Shown here in pieces: positions 11,355 to 23,314 of a stretch of 64,000 nt of DNA (its first letter is position 1; each line of letters opens with the position of its first letter). The DNA lies in the NCBI GenBank assembly GCA_029204225.1, contig CM055110.1:33739174-33803173 (forward strand). Direction: 5' to 3'. The DNA is from Diphasiastrum complanatum. Lineage: Eukaryota > Streptophyta > Lycopodiopsida > Lycopodiales > Lycopodiaceae. A model generated the notes under the pieces. That model worked only from the letters and a program-made list of their open reading frames with translations, was not told the origin of the DNA and made no database searches. Both the position numbers and the translations under genes were made by a program.

Positions 11355-11512
11355 CTGCACAGCATAAAAGGGAGACCAAAAACCTTACATATGGAATTGC
11401 ACAAACTAATTGTTATACTTATCTGCATGCAAACAAGAAACTTTTAATAGCTCAAAAGTGGAAGTGGTCAGGGGGCACCTACATTTTCAATAATACAAGC
11501 TAATCACTATAC

Positions 11513-12048
11513 CTTTGTAAAATTCATGCCCAGTCTATGGTTGTAGCATAAATCATTGGCAGCTCGTGACATCGCACTCGAATATTCTTGCAATGAGAAA
11601 TTCCCATGAGTCCACTCAACTTCTACCCCAGGCTGCTCATCACTGTGCATAGCTATGATTTTCGAAGGAAGCTCAGTGGTTTCCCGTTCTCCCTTCACAG
11701 CATATTCTGGCCTGCTGCTGAAGTTTGAGTCTAGCTCATCTTGTCCAGCAGAAGGGTTTCCAAATCCCTTATCTGAAAAATTTGCAATGTTCTTAAGTCC
11801 TGTTGGGGGATAAGTACCTTGACTTGTAAAACACAAAACTCACACTTTCACCGTCTTCATTGGTACTTCTAAATGAAGAGTTGTGAAAGAATACAAAATT
11901 CATTTTATTCCAAGATGCAACTGCTACATGACCTGGATTGTACATCATCTCCTTGTTGGTACTAATGGTTAGAGATCTTAGAGAAATTGGATGTGATGAC
12001 CTCTCAAGGATAAGTCTAACAGGTCCCGAGCGTGATTTGATTGCATGC
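11513..12048 (-). CDS. LSF1: LSF1 exon 3: linker up to the phosphatase domain, frameshifted
   Basis: From a TTTGTAG acceptor this exon encodes SRSGPVRLILERSSHPISLR and later EVEWTHGNFSLQEYSSAMSR and DLCYNHRLGMNF, matching the LSF1 linker and the approach to the phosphatase domain. The exon is 536 nt. Removing one base from the CCCCC run (minus strand, 11809-11805) restores a single frame of exact codon number that enters exon 4 in phase. As written, translation stops 5 codons after the run. The donor is AAAG/GTATAG. Confidence 0.8.
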
Positions 12049-12059
12049 CTACAAAGCAA

Positions 12060-13795
12060 ATTCTTGCATCAATATATCATAAATAGCATAGCACAACTTT
12101 CTGCTGACTACTTTTTGTGCACCTCAAAATTTTTTATTAAAATATTCTTGCCTCACACATACAGACATGCAATGCCAAAAACCAGGAAAGCTTATATAAC
12201 TGAGGAGTTTGGAGAGTTTAAGGCACTTGCAGCCATATTCTGATAAAGGACTATAATTAAACCACTCAATACATAATATATTGGATTTTTTCATAAGAAA
12301 ATAAAACTGTGATGTCTTCCATGCAGAGAGAGTCAAATTCAGGCATAAAGCAACTCTACCATCGATCGAAGAAAATCCATATAGAACAATACTAATCTCT
12401 CGGAAACAAGGACTGCATCTCTCATGATGAGGTTGCTCAATACATAGTGTATAGCCCAAAAATGTCTTTGTACCTAGAAATCTCAAAATAAATCATGAAA
12501 GCTAGTATACGAGATCAGACAACATATACAGAGACAGCATCCATCAATAACCTCATACTGGTTGCTTCTTGCATCTGGTTGAGATGTTACATTGAATACA
12601 AATTAAGATGTGAAAAGAACCTTTTGACGAATGTGAGATATACTTTAGCACAAAACCGTAGCTAGGACAAGCTATCAAGCATGCAAAAAGTGGTAGATAT
12701 GGAAGAGCATTATTCAAGTAGAATGAGCATGAAGAAAGTTGAAACAAACAGGCATTTAGCCATCACTTAATTATGCACATCATGAGATACATGCTGAAAC
12801 ATGCCTACTGATGTCATCAAAATACGGCAAGGTTACTGTAAGTGATATATAGATAATAGATATAGCCAGAGAAACTGAAGTTTTTATAAAGAGCGGATTT
12901 TTTTCTTTTTCCTTCATGGGGGGAGTGGAGGTGCTAATGCACAGGACATGCAATATTTGATTCTGTGGATTCAACCCCATCAGAAAAAAAAACTTTATCA
13001 TACATGGCAAGGACTATAGCCACATCCTTTATGGGGGTGCCAAAGTTTATTTCCAAACCATTCTCTGATTATGGACTTCTAAGTCCTTAAATTCAACTTG
13101 CACAGCAGTTATCGATCGTAGTACTCATGTGACTCGAGAATAGCGTCGATGTGACACAAAACAATGCTCAAAGGATGGATAATCAAAGAACAGTCTCAGA
13201 AACTGGCTCACCTTCAAGGGGTTTCTATACTTTTCCTCCAAAATCTTGATTCAGGATAGCCATCCAATTGGCCTTCTAAAAATAGTAGTTTTTTTCCATG
13301 AAGCAACTGATTAGATTCTGAAATAGTCTACCTAGAGTTAGCTTCAACCAAGAGAGTAATCCTACTTCAGAATTTCTCCTTAATAAGAACCTCCTAAGCT
13401 TTTATTCATCCATGGCTTGGCATCTCCTATCATGTATCCTTTTTGACCAGGGAAACCGAGGCAGAAGAGATTTTGGAGTTCCTACAATGATCAGCCAGGT
13501 TTTTTTAGGGGCTTACAAGGTGTTCTAACCAAAAGGAAAGTGAGGGATTAAATCTTTGCTACTAAACCCCCATTTTACATGCAAAGAAACAGCGGGCATG
13601 TACTTTTTAATTAGTGTTTTGAATACAAAGCTCTTTAAAGGAGTTGGAACGCAACACTAACTCTCTTTCAAATACTTACCAAGCTCATTTGTGTGCATTT
13701 TCCCAAAAAGAAGTCAACAAACTTCCTCCTTTACTGAAAAGTTGAAAACCGAAAACCTTCATCATGCTTCTTGCAGATACTCAAGCTAATTCAAA
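12060..13795 (-). other. LSF1 intron 2, part without recognisable content
   Basis: AT-rich sequence with no coding similarity or LTR signal that I could identify. Short frames here do not look like protein. Confidence 0.5.
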
Positions 13796-13799
13796 CTAA

Positions 13800-15815
13800 T
13801 TTGTGTGAAGTGTACATGGTTGGTTCACACGTGTAAAACCAGTACACATGACTATTTTAAGGTTAGGTCCAAGTTTATTTGGTTACTTAGTCATTAGAAG
13901 TTCATTTTTAACTTTAGTTTGGCAATTTTGGCCAATATGACTATTTTAGGGCTAGTTGTTGATAAGGTTGGCTAAACTCATCCATTTGGAGGAAAGAGAG
14001 TCTTCATTCACTGCTATAAATAACAAGGTCTAGGCTGGAAATAGGTTTACTAAGAAGTATTTCCATTTTGGATGCTTTAGAGTCAAGCCTAGCTTATTAT
14101 TTGTGGTTCTCTTCTACTTGTGAATAGGATACATGTTGTAAGCTTGATCAATCTCTATTGGAGAATGGTAATAAATGATATTTTGATATTGTACAGACTG
14201 TTTACAGAAAATTACTTCAAATCTACTTATGTTTTGATTTGCTTTCAATTCTAACAAGTTATGTTGAGTAGATCTTCATCAAATTGTCAATTCTATGTGT
14301 AGAATTGTCACATCTTCTATTATGCCTAAGTCATGGTATCAAAGCTTGGAGGCGGCCAAAAATAGATAGTTTGCCAAAAATAGGTTTTTTGCATTTGTCT
14401 ACGTATGTCTTTGAACAAATCTCTTCTAACTTGTGTTGTGGTTGGATCTTGTGATCTTGAGCCATTTATAGATCATTTCGGGTCATTTATACTCCAGGGA
14501 CAGAGATTTATGTTTTTTGATGTGATCCATCTAAACAGGCTTTTTATGTGTTGAAAAGTTTGTATACATTCAAGCTTCATATTGTTTCTAGCTTCTAAAA
14601 TTGACAATCTCCACTAGTGAATGAGCTATGCTCCCCATGTGGATGATTTAATCTCCTTCATTGGATGAAAATTTTTCTTTGTGGATGAGTTTTGCTCCCC
14701 TTGGAAGAGAAGTCTTTCTATATGAGCACCAAGATCGTGAATTATTTTGCATATAGTTCTTGTTGATTCAATAGGATTGATTGTGATAAGCTCTCCAAAT
14801 TTTGTGTGAGTCATCAATTTTCAGATCTTAGTTTTAATCTATTGTAATTTGATCATTTGTTGATCAAGGTTCATCAAGATCTACATGTAACTTGTCTAGT
14901 TTCAAGAGAGCTAGTCTTTCAATGTTCTAAATCATAGTGATTTTACTATTCCTTCATTTGTTGAGAGGAGTGTGGGTGCTTAGTGCATTAGAATAGGTTC
15001 AAACAGAAGGAATAATCATTGTACATGATGGCTACTACAAGTGGAATCATGAGGCCTTTGTTCCTTCAAGACCAGGTGAGGTATGATAAGAGGGCCAAGA
15101 AGGCACTCCACATCGTTTAAATGGTTGTGACAAATGAACTTCTGAAGGAAGTTGAGAAATGCACTTCTTCAAGTGAAGCTTGGAATGCCTTGAAGAAAGT
15201 GTATGAAAGTAAGTCCACTTCTAGGGTCCTAACCCTAAGAAGGCAAATCTTGCAAAGTATCCAAAAGAAAGGGGAAAATGCTCATGCCTTATTTTAAGAG
15301 TCAAAGCCTTAATTGATGATCTAGAATGTATTGATGATAGCATTAAAGAAGTAGAGCTTGTAAAAGTAATGCTCAATGGATTTTGTTACACAGCTTTTAC
15401 TCCCTGTTGCAGCTGTTTACTGTTTTTCACTTACAGATGTACTTTTGTAAGAAAGTGAAATGGCTAAGTCACTGGCTTGTGGTGACATTTGTAAATGGCT
15501 AAGTCACCGGCCTATGGTGACACTTGTAAAAGAAATGTAAATAAAATTGTTATCTGTGTTACTGTGCCTTTGAGTCGCATGCTAAGCTTTGGTAGAGGGT
15601 ACTGGGTCATTAATTAGGAGTTGTTGGACTAAGCACCTATTTTGTAGAAGAGGGTTGCCCACTTTGCTAATGAATGTTACAAGAAAAAGAGAGATCAAGG
15701 AGAGAAGCAAGGAAATCCAACTCTAGATGATGATGATGATGAACAAAATGATGATTCCTTTCTGATGCTTCAAGTTTGTTGTCAAGTGAAGGTGATATCG
15801 ATCCATGGCGAATTT
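13800..15815 (+). mobile_element. Broken copia element in the LSF1 intron: LTR, PBS and partial gag
   Basis: An LTR-like stretch (from about 13800, with CACACGTGT near the start and CTATAAATA near 14018) ends at 14333 and is followed by a degenerate primer site. A gag remnant starts at about 15027 (KRAKKALH, TNELLKEVEKCTSS, YESKSTSRVLTLRRQ), homologous to the better gag at 32865-33992 but with an internal deletion just after the start and several stops. The end at about 15815 corresponds to the protease approach (GDIDPW), where another element takes over. Confidence 0.7.
14334..14345 (+). other. Degenerate primer binding site
   Basis: TGGTATCAAAGC differs at one position from the initiator Met tRNA-complementary TGGTATCAGAGC and directly follows the putative LTR end at 14333. 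Confidence 0.65.
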
Positions 15816-16263
15816 GATAACAAGGGAAAGGAAAGATGACTTAGCTGTTACTGAGGACTGTACTTCCAAAGAAAATACGAAGAGGAACCCTCTCAGCTCT
15901 TTTACCCAAATTTTTAGACTTGCTGTCCAGGAAAATCCCAGTTTGAAGCTCCAAAATGGTACCAAATTTCCGGTTGCTTGAATAAAATAGCTTGCTGGCT
16001 TGCTAACAGACCTGTGGCTCTGAGAAATTTGAATAGAAGGCGGAAAAAATACAAAAAGATCTGAAATCTTTTGCTATCCCCCCTCGCTTATCTGACAGGA
16101 CCCAATTTGTCCACAAAAAGCCAAATTTGAAGTCCAAAGGCACTTCTGAATTCTGAAATTTCGGAAACCCCCTGCTCGCTGATTTGGCAGAAGTATTATT
16201 GCTCCAAATCTTCCAAGTTAGGGCCCAAAACTTTGTCAGAAATCTGGAAATTCAGAAGTACTA

Positions 16264-16540
16264 GCAGCGCTGACCCTGCTCTTCTCTTATGGCTTCAAAA
16301 TCGCTGAGAACCACTGAAGTTTCACCTGGAAACCAGAGGTAAGTCTCTGAATTTACAGCGATGGAGGTGCTTACTATTTCCTACTCTAATTCCCTGAATC
16401 TGATGGCAAAAATCAGAGATGAAGTCTGAAATTGCAGCGCTGGACCTGCTCTAGAAATTTAAACTTATTTCTATCTGAAAAGCAAGCTTTTCTACAAACT
16501 TCTGTTCGGTGGAAAGCTATTCCTACAGCGCTGGCCCTGC
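16264..16540. repeat. Degenerate tandem repeats with CAGCGCTG core
   Basis: The motif CAGCGCTG-CCCTGC or a close variant occurs at 16264, 16356, 16435 and 16526, spaced 92, 79 and 91 bases. It looks like a degenerate tandem array of roughly 80-90 bp units within the leader of the element. Confidence 0.55.
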
Positions 16541-16641
16541 CTTGTAGATTTCTGGAAACTTGAAGAAGTTCTGAGCAATCTAGCTACTTTCTCCACTGCT
16601 GAAAACTAAATTCCCTAGGATGGAGATGGCTCTGATACCAG

Positions 16642-16999
16642 TGTTATAGATCCTAACACCACAGTAGGGCAAACACTAACTGATCCACCCAACCTTGCCT
16701 ACTCCCTGATATAGAGTAAGCCCCTCCTAGCCCAGTGTGAGGACTCGTAGCATGCAACTGCCAAGTGTCGGCCACGTGGCACTGAGTTGGCCGACTGCAC
16801 TTCGGGTCCCAACTGGGGGCCATGTCCTGCTGACAGGGTCCCTAGACTGTGTTAGGCCCGCCATGGCTATGGACCGTGCTGGGGCACACTACTCACACTG
16901 TCTTGCCCTGTTGGTCGTGTACGCTGGACACGACCCTGGCTGTGGTATCTGACCTATCTGTGTTCTCTAGGGTTCGGCACTGGTCACGAGCTCATAACA
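16642..16999 (-). repeat. LTR (358 bp), single copy in the window
   Basis: It opens TGTTATAGATCC and ends GCTCATAACA, giving the short inverted ends of an LTR, and has a primer site next to it. GC content is higher than its surroundings. No second copy was found. Confidence 0.68.
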
Positions 17000-18560
17000 C
17001 CTATGCATGATGTGCCACAACATTTTAAGGATTATGAGATGGAAGAGGTGGTAGCAGTCATGCCCAGAGTGAAGAGAGAACCAACAGAAGACAGCTCTCT
17101 AGGTGCCAATGTTTACGAAGGTCCTGCTCGTACCAAAGAGCTAGATCTAGTCGAATAGGGAGAGGATAGTCACATAGTATTTTTGGAGAAGATGTTGAGG
17201 TAGATGAGCTACGAGATCTAAAAGCTCTTCTTCGCAAGTACCGTGACTGTCTAACGTGGAATTACGTTGATGAGCTGAAGGACATCTCACCGAATGTAGT
17301 GGTTCACACCATTCCTCTAGTCGATGGAGCGAAACCCGCAATTAGCAGGCCATATCTTTCTAATCTGCACTACGCCCAGCTAATTCAGGAAGAATTAACC
17401 AACCTTCTAGATGTAGGATTCATATATGAGATGAAATACACAGACTGGGTATCACCGATTGTAGTGGTGCCTAAGAAAATGGTAAACTTAGAATCAGTGC
17501 AACAAGGACCATCTTCCCTTACCCTTTACGAAAAATGTGTTAGAGAGGATAGCCGGAGACGTCATTCAGGGCTTGGCCGGTAATGTAATTAATAATCTTA
17601 TGACGGCCCAGGTACACTAATTGGATCGATGGAGCTTTTGCATGCTTTTGATAGGATTGGAGGGATCCTAGAGGGAATATTCTCTAGCTTTTGGAGATTA
17701 TATAACCTTGTGGAACTCACCCATCTCCTCATTGTATTTTCTGATTTCAGAAGCCAGGATCCCCTACTCTCTTGCATTCAGTCACCTTGGCTTGGGGGTG
17801 AAGTGGTTAGAGTTTTGACTAGCCATTTCCTGTTGGTTAGGTAGTTTTGCTCCACAGGTGTCCTTTTGGTTGCATGTAACAGGATTTGAGAAGATCTTCA
17901 CTTGGTGATCGTTATAGATAAGCTATGCATTCAAGGATTTTTCACGAAAATTTCTTGAATTCTTTATGGACGATCTGTGTGTCCACTCCTCTCGGGCCGA
18001 GCATTTACCCCACCTGGAAAAAGTGTTCATACAATGTCGATTATTCAACATATCTCTAAACTCGCCACCCGGCCAAATGCCAATTCTTGGTCACGCATAA
18101 CATAGTGGTACGACACGTTGTTTCGAGGCATGGCATTGCCATAGACGTAGACAAGATCTACATAATACTTGCTTTGCCAAAACCATAACTATACGTGAAG
18201 TATACATCTTTATGGGGCATTGCAATTATTATCAAAGGTTTGTCTTGAATTATGCCAAGTTGGCATGTTTGATCTACCAAATGACCATCCAACTTGAATG
18301 GACAGCTGAAGCTACTGAGGCGTTCCATAAACTTAAGAGAGCCTTAGTAACTGCACCAATCCTACGACCCCCTATCTGCACCATAGAATTCCGTGTCCAC
18401 AAAGACACATCTAAATATGCCGTAGGGAGTGTTTTGACACAGCCTGGGGAGTATAAAAAGGATTACTCGATCTACTTTGCCAATAGCCAGTTGATCCTCA
18501 CAGAGATGAACTATACCACCACCGAGTGGGAAGTTGTATCTTTTCCAGAGGCTAATATAT
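17000..18560 (+). pseudogene. Gypsy reverse transcriptase and RNase H remnant
   Basis: Pieces of gypsy pol in order: a pre-RT stretch ending in LLDVGFIYEMKYTDWVSPIV+VVPKK (17200-17480); a foreign or unalignable piece (17500-17930); the catalytic region FMDDLCVHSS (about 17965, the usual Y.DD motif changed to FMDD); then NYYQRFV and the RNase H start (RVHKDTSKYAVGSVLTQPGE). Stops and frameshifts throughout. It lies in LSF1 intron 2, antisense to that gene. Confidence 0.75.
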
Positions 18561-18969
18561 AGGTGCTCCTCTTTCGCACATGGCATGGTTGGAGAGACTG
18601 GTCTTCATCCATTTCACACGCATGTGTCCTTAGGTAGCTCTCAATTAATTAAATTGCCAAATATAACATGTTCTTTTGATTATACTAGAATTCAACTAGC
18701 AAGAGTCTGAATGCATCCCAAGGTCCTTATTCCTAGCATAAAAAATTGCAAATGGCTGCAAGATGGTGTTAGGAAACTGACTTGTTTAGCTTTCCATTAG
18801 ACTGTTGATTGGGTTATTGTGACTGCCCCTTCTTTGAATTACCTCTGCATCTCCTTGACATAAGCAAGGTGTATCAAATTTGTTCAAAGGCAGATGATTT
18901 TCATCTTGGAAATTTGTGAGTTAAGTCTATGTAGCTTATAGCATTGAGGCATTAGGTTTTCTATATTCT

Positions 18970-19790
18970 TTGTTTCGTCCCATCCTCATCAGGTTTTGGG
19001 ATCAGCATCTATGTTTAGCAGAGTATAGCTATAACAGCTCTGTCAGTACCAGCACAGGCATCTCACCATTTTTATTATCTCATGGCTATGCACCTCTTTT
19101 ACCTGGCATTCCTCTTCCTCCTGAGGATACACCTGTGACACTTGCATCCTTTCTATCAGGTGCCCGTGAGCTTATTACCCGAGCTAGTTCTTGTTTACAG
19201 CATGTTCAGCAGCGTTATCAGACCTCAATTGATCATCACCGCCGCCATGTTGAGTTTCGGCTTGGAGATATGGTTTATCTACGCCTACGGTTTGCACGTC
19301 ATCATTTTGTCCAAGGCCATGCTTCTACTGAGAGACTTGCACCACGTTATTATGGGCCTTATCGCATTTTGGAGGTTCTTAGTCCAGTTACATATCGCTT
19401 ACAACTTCCTACTTCCACACGTGCCTGTGATGCATTCCATGTCAGTTTATTACGTGCTGCTATTGAGGATGACGCTCCTTGTGATGCTGAGTTTCCTACT
19501 GCTCCCGAGTTGTTTCCATTTTTACCTGTTGCTATATTATAGGTTCGTCTATACCATAGTCGACGCCGCCAGTAGATACAGTTTTTGGTTCAGTGGGCGG
19601 TCGTCCTGTTGAGGAGATCACATGGGAGCCTATTGATGTCTTTTATCATACACCATCACTTGCAGATCAGGCTCGTGCTCTTGCTGCACTTGTTAATTCC
19701 TCTACATTAGATGTTGTTCTAGATGTTGATCCACCAGGGCTTGCTGCTATATGATCCACTTTCTTTTCGGTAGTTGGGTCTTATTTTTGT
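18970..19790 (+). pseudogene. Gypsy integrase C-terminal half, second family
   Basis: A 190-codon frame contains LAEYSYNSSVSTSTGISPFL, HHRRHVEFRLGDMVYLRLR and APRYYGPYRILEVLSPVTYR, the standard end of plant gypsy integrase. The frame then shifts, and a chromodomain-position tail (RPVEEITWEPID) follows to about 19750. Sequence differs from the neighbouring RT remnant and from the 25-30 kb family. Confidence 0.8.
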
Positions 19791-20225
19791 GTCGAGGAGA
19801 GTTATGGACTCGGTCCATTTACATTTACTTTACTTTATGCATAAGCAAGCCTTGGGCTCTTTTTTATTCATTATTGACACTTAGACTTTATGGTTGGCCT
19901 TGGGCCTTATTATTCATTATTTGGACATTTGGACATATTACTGGAGAGTGGGGGCCTTCTTGGAGGGCGCACTATTATCCCTCCCAGTTGGGCCCTTGCC
20001 ACTAGAAGCTTCCTTTTTAGGGCTTCCTTTAGGCTATAAGTAGGGAATCTGTGTCATTTGTTATTCGGCTATGATATTGATCTCTCTCCTCTTTAGTCTC
20101 TTTAAGCTCTCTTTCTTGCTTTCTAGACTAATTCCTGCTTATGTCCTGCTTTCATAGATCAGCCATAGCATAATTGTGGTCTTGTTCGTAACTCTTCCAG
20201 AACAAGTAATGAATGTTAAGAACAA
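19785..20225 (+). repeat. Probable 3' LTR of the 18.97 kb gypsy piece
   Basis: The sequence downstream of the integrase tail has LTR-like features: a TGTGTCGAGGAG start, a TATA-like CTATAAGTAGGG at about 20034, and a pyrimidine-rich leader (CTCTCTCCTC). The right end near 20220 is approximate, as no second copy is available. Confidence 0.5.
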
Positions 20226-20229
20226 AAGA

Positions 20230-22005
20230 GTTTAATCCACTCTTTCTTAAGTTTAGGTTACCAGAGGTTATGTAGGATCAGCTTGTAGGTCTTATTCACT
20301 CCACAACGACTAGCAGTAGGATTGCAATGATGTAGTTGGAAGATTTTCTTACACAGCTCATTAGTTGGAGCTTGAAAACAAATTCTTGCATATCTTATAT
20401 AGCAAAGGCAAAACCATGGGCCATGATAAAAGAATGTGAAAAGTAACACAAACATTGAGGGAGATGGGACACGAGTCATCACCTCAACATAGGCTCTACT
20501 GAATGCATAAACATCAATGGAAAAAGGCCACGAGAGGCCACCCAAATGTGATAGAAAATCCAACAAGTTATTAATAGATGGTAAAGAATCTGCCAAGAAT
20601 GTCCATTAAATAGGATGCCAAGTAGGTCGAAGTGCTGCCGAATGGTAGTGAACAGGTTGCAAAAATATCCAGCACATAGTGTGCCAATAAGGAAGAAATG
20701 CTACCTAATCGTAGTAAAAATTCGACAAACAATAAGTGGGGAAAAGGCTGCCAAAAAGTGAGTGAAGTAGGGCACCACTTCAAAGTGTGATATTTTGAGA
20801 AAGAGATATGAACAATAAAGTGCAATGAACTTGTTGAGAAACAAAGAATGCAAAGATCCAAAAACAAAATCTTTCAAAACAGAAAACAAATATTCTAATT
20901 TCACCAAAGTTTGGCTTTTCAAAACTTCACTTCCAAAAGGTCAAAATGGATAAAAAATGGATCTTAACTATAAAAAATAATACAATTCAACCACATATGA
21001 TCATTCTTTGTGAAAGATTGCTTGAATCAGTTACTGGAGGCTTGATCGAGCATGACTTGGTGATGATAGTTCTAGTGCATGGGGTGAGTGAAGGTGACTC
21101 TACGGATGGGTGGTAAGTGAGTGTTCATCACTTGACATAGTACGGTTACCTTATGAAGATCGACTTAAATCAAGGCCCGAAAAAGTGGTAAATGTTCTCA
21201 AAAATTTATCCATGGCCTTAAGACGAAAATAATGGCACAAGAGAGAGCTAATTCTTTAATTACAATAGGTTGAAAGATTTTGTTGCTTTTACATATTCAT
21301 TTGCCCACTTTTTTTATGTATACCATCCCCAAACATTGATATTAAGCCTTCCGTGGGTGAAAACCCTTGAAAATACATGAAAGAACTAGCAACATTTCAA
21401 ATGTTTGAAACTTGTAATTCAAATGTTTTAAAAGCATTCCAAACAACAAAATGCTACTATGGTCGGGATGTGACGAGAAGCTAGTCAACAAGCTGCCCAG
21501 GTGACCCAGCTGATCATTGTGTCATGCCAGCCGGCTCGAGGATGACCATTTTTGGAACTACCATTATTCACAGTGGGAAAGATTTGGAGAACAAGTCAGG
21601 ACCTGATCACCATTTACTTGACTGAATGACCAGATCCCAAAATAGGAGGTAGTGGTCTCAAATAAAAGGGAGCATCATTCTCACCACCTACTTTGAGATA
21701 TGCACTTTTTGTACAAAGTGGAGCATAACAAGTGGTCCCATAGAAATGAAACAAGAGTATTAGATGTATTGTATTCAAGGCTCAGGCATTGAAAGATCCA
21801 ATAGTATAGGAAGAGCCCCGTCAATATTAAGGAGATTTCTTACCACCTCTCATGTAAAGTAACATAAGCAGAGCATGCTTCACCTTGTCCAAAGTGTATC
21901 GTGCATGAACAACGCATATAAATAAATATTATTGCAGAGATGGACTACACTTGCAGAATAGCGGTAGCAGGAAATAGCATCGACTATAGTAAACAACGTA
22001 CTCAC
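20230..22005 (-). other. LSF1 intron 2, part next to exon 2
   Basis: Minus-strand frames at 20258-20922 are leucine/phenylalanine-rich and resemble nothing known; they look like chance frames in AT-rich DNA. No TE signal was recognised. Confidence 0.45.
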
Positions 22006-22112
22006 ATCGTCTGACTTAAATCATCCACATCCAACAAAGCATCTCCAGACTCAGCACTGGCTTTTTTCAATATATCTCCCACCAATATCATCCCTGAGTT
22101 TGCAGCATTTCC
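22006..22112 (-). CDS. LSF1: LSF1 exon 2: rest of the PDZ domain
   Basis: The exon follows an ATTACAG acceptor and encodes GNAANSGMILVGDILKKASA, the core of the PDZ-like domain with its VGD motif, then an acidic stretch to LSQT. It ends on the second base of a codon at a GTGAGT donor. Joining to exon 3 completes an ATG (Met) codon, so the phase is consistent across the 10 kb intron. Confidence 0.85.
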
Positions 22113-22514
22113 CTGTAATAGAACAAAGAAACAAGAAACTGTCGAAAATGCTATACACGTGAATGTCCTATTTGCAAACGTACAAAAGACATTGAAATTC
22201 GCTCCTGGAAGAGAATTGCGTGTACAATTTGCAATTCATCTACTAGGCAGATTAACTAGTACCACAGATTGGACTTAGCATTAGGCTGGATTTCGTATTC
22301 AAGCATATTGTTCTAGCTTCCAGCAATCCTTATATAAGCAGATATTGAAGCTGATGATGCGATTGAAAGACCGCTGCTATGATTATTTCCTAAATATCAG
22401 CTGCAAAGGACTGTACAATCTGAAAGGCATTTTAGACAAGTAACGTAATACACAACCGCGTAAGCACCTTCAGTGTCTGTGTTACAAGCTGAAGGAAGAG
22501 GAAAAGAAATTTAC

Positions 22515-22982
22515 TCTTTTGGCGAGAGCCTGTACATAGATCTGTCCATCCAGAGTCTGAACAAAACGAATACCGATCGGTTTTTCAAGAGTAACCATGT
22601 ATTCATTCAAGTTTGGCTTCCGGACTGCAGAAGCTTCTCCGACGGCTTCTCCAGATGACGCTTTTGTGATGATTTGAATTGCTCTTTTATTTGCAAGTCG
22701 AGTTTCCATCCAAGGAAACAACTCATTGATAATAAAGTGAACACGGGGCCTTGCTACTGCCCGAGAAGCTCCATATCTACATCTTTCACTCGTCCATTGC
22801 CGAATGCTTGCTTCAGAAGATGTATAATATGTAAGGTGGCCCTTGAAGAATGCGATCTGTGTTGGATTGTTGGATTGAATTTTCGCAAGCTCTGAAGAAA
22901 AGGGAGACGACACTGTGTTTATCACCAGAGCCATTGCTGCTCCACCGGCACTGCCAATATCATTCCCATCCTTCTTCATCAA
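22515..22982 (-). CDS. LSF1: LSF1 exon 1: transit peptide and PDZ start
   Basis: Coding exon of 156 codons from the ATG at 22982. The first 100 or so residues are rich in S, A and basic residues with few acids, as in a chloroplast transit peptide (possible cleavage near ITKASSGEAV). The end, EYMVTLEKPIGIRFVQTLDG, is the start of the plant plastid PDZ-like domain. The exon ends after an AGA codon at a GTAAAT donor. A second in-frame Met at codon 17 (MALVINTVSS) is an alternative start. Confidence 0.82.
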
Positions 22983-23027
22983 CCATGAGAATCCATGGCG
23001 ATGGCATCCAAAGGGGATTCAGACAGA

Positions 23028-23314
23028 GTACGGAACAGAGAAACGGACAGCTGAAAATAGAGATATTGTACTAAACAACCGAAAGGGGATTCAGACAGTA
23101 CGAAACAGAGACAACGAGAGAGATCAAGGGAAAGGGAATTCAGACAAAGTATAGAACGAGAGAGCTTGTACGGAACAACGGCAAGGAGATTCGCCCAGGG
23201 TACGGAACAGAAAAGCAGAGCGAGATAATATGGACAGATTGTACGGAACAAGGGCACGCGAGTATGGCACGTAAAAGCAGCGAGAGATGAAGATGGAGAG
23301 ATTGTACGGAACAG
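23028..23314. repeat. Minisatellite upstream of LSF1, GTACGGAACAG units
   Basis: The core GTACGGAACAG or a variant recurs about eight times (23028, 23068, 23098, 23149, 23169, 23200, about 23240, 23304), each followed by a purine-rich stretch with GAGAGA. It starts 46 bp upstream of the LSF1 ATG, in the 5' leader or promoter. Frames across it (22979-23494 minus) are products of the repeat. Confidence 0.75.

Larger units (their letters stand above)
15816..16999 (-). mobile_element. 5' end of a minus-strand LTR element (leader, PBS, LTR)
   Basis: The sequence 16642-16999 has inverted ends (TGTTAT...ATAACA) and is bordered on the left by a minus-strand primer site at 16628-16640 (TGGTATCAGAGCC). 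The leader further left (15816-16627) shows no coding sequence. Only this 5' end is present; the copia gag at the left edge is interrupted by it. Confidence 0.65.
11286..22982 (-). pseudogene. LSF1: LSF1 (LIKE SEX FOUR 1), 5' four exons, one frameshift
   Basis: LSF1 is a plastid member of the SEX4/LSF glucan phosphatase family. In Arabidopsis it has a transit peptide, PDZ-like domain, dual-specificity phosphatase domain and CBM48, is thought to lack activity, and helps beta-amylases act on the starch granule at night. Four exons were found (22982-22515, 22112-22006, 12048-11513, 11354-11286), with GT/AG borders whose phases agree. They cover the transit peptide, PDZ domain, linker and the start of the phosphatase domain (ITEHVYVGSCLQDKADL). 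Intron 2 is 9,957 bp. The phosphatase core and CBM48 were not found and, if present, lie left of the window. An extra base in a five-base G run (plus strand 11805-11809) breaks the frame. It may be a real gene with a sequencing error, or a decaying copy. Confidence 0.8.

Noticed and set aside
20258-20922. Minus-strand frames of 73-112 codons in the LSF1 intron
   Set aside because: Leucine/phenylalanine-rich chance frames that overlap each other in different phases, with no motif.
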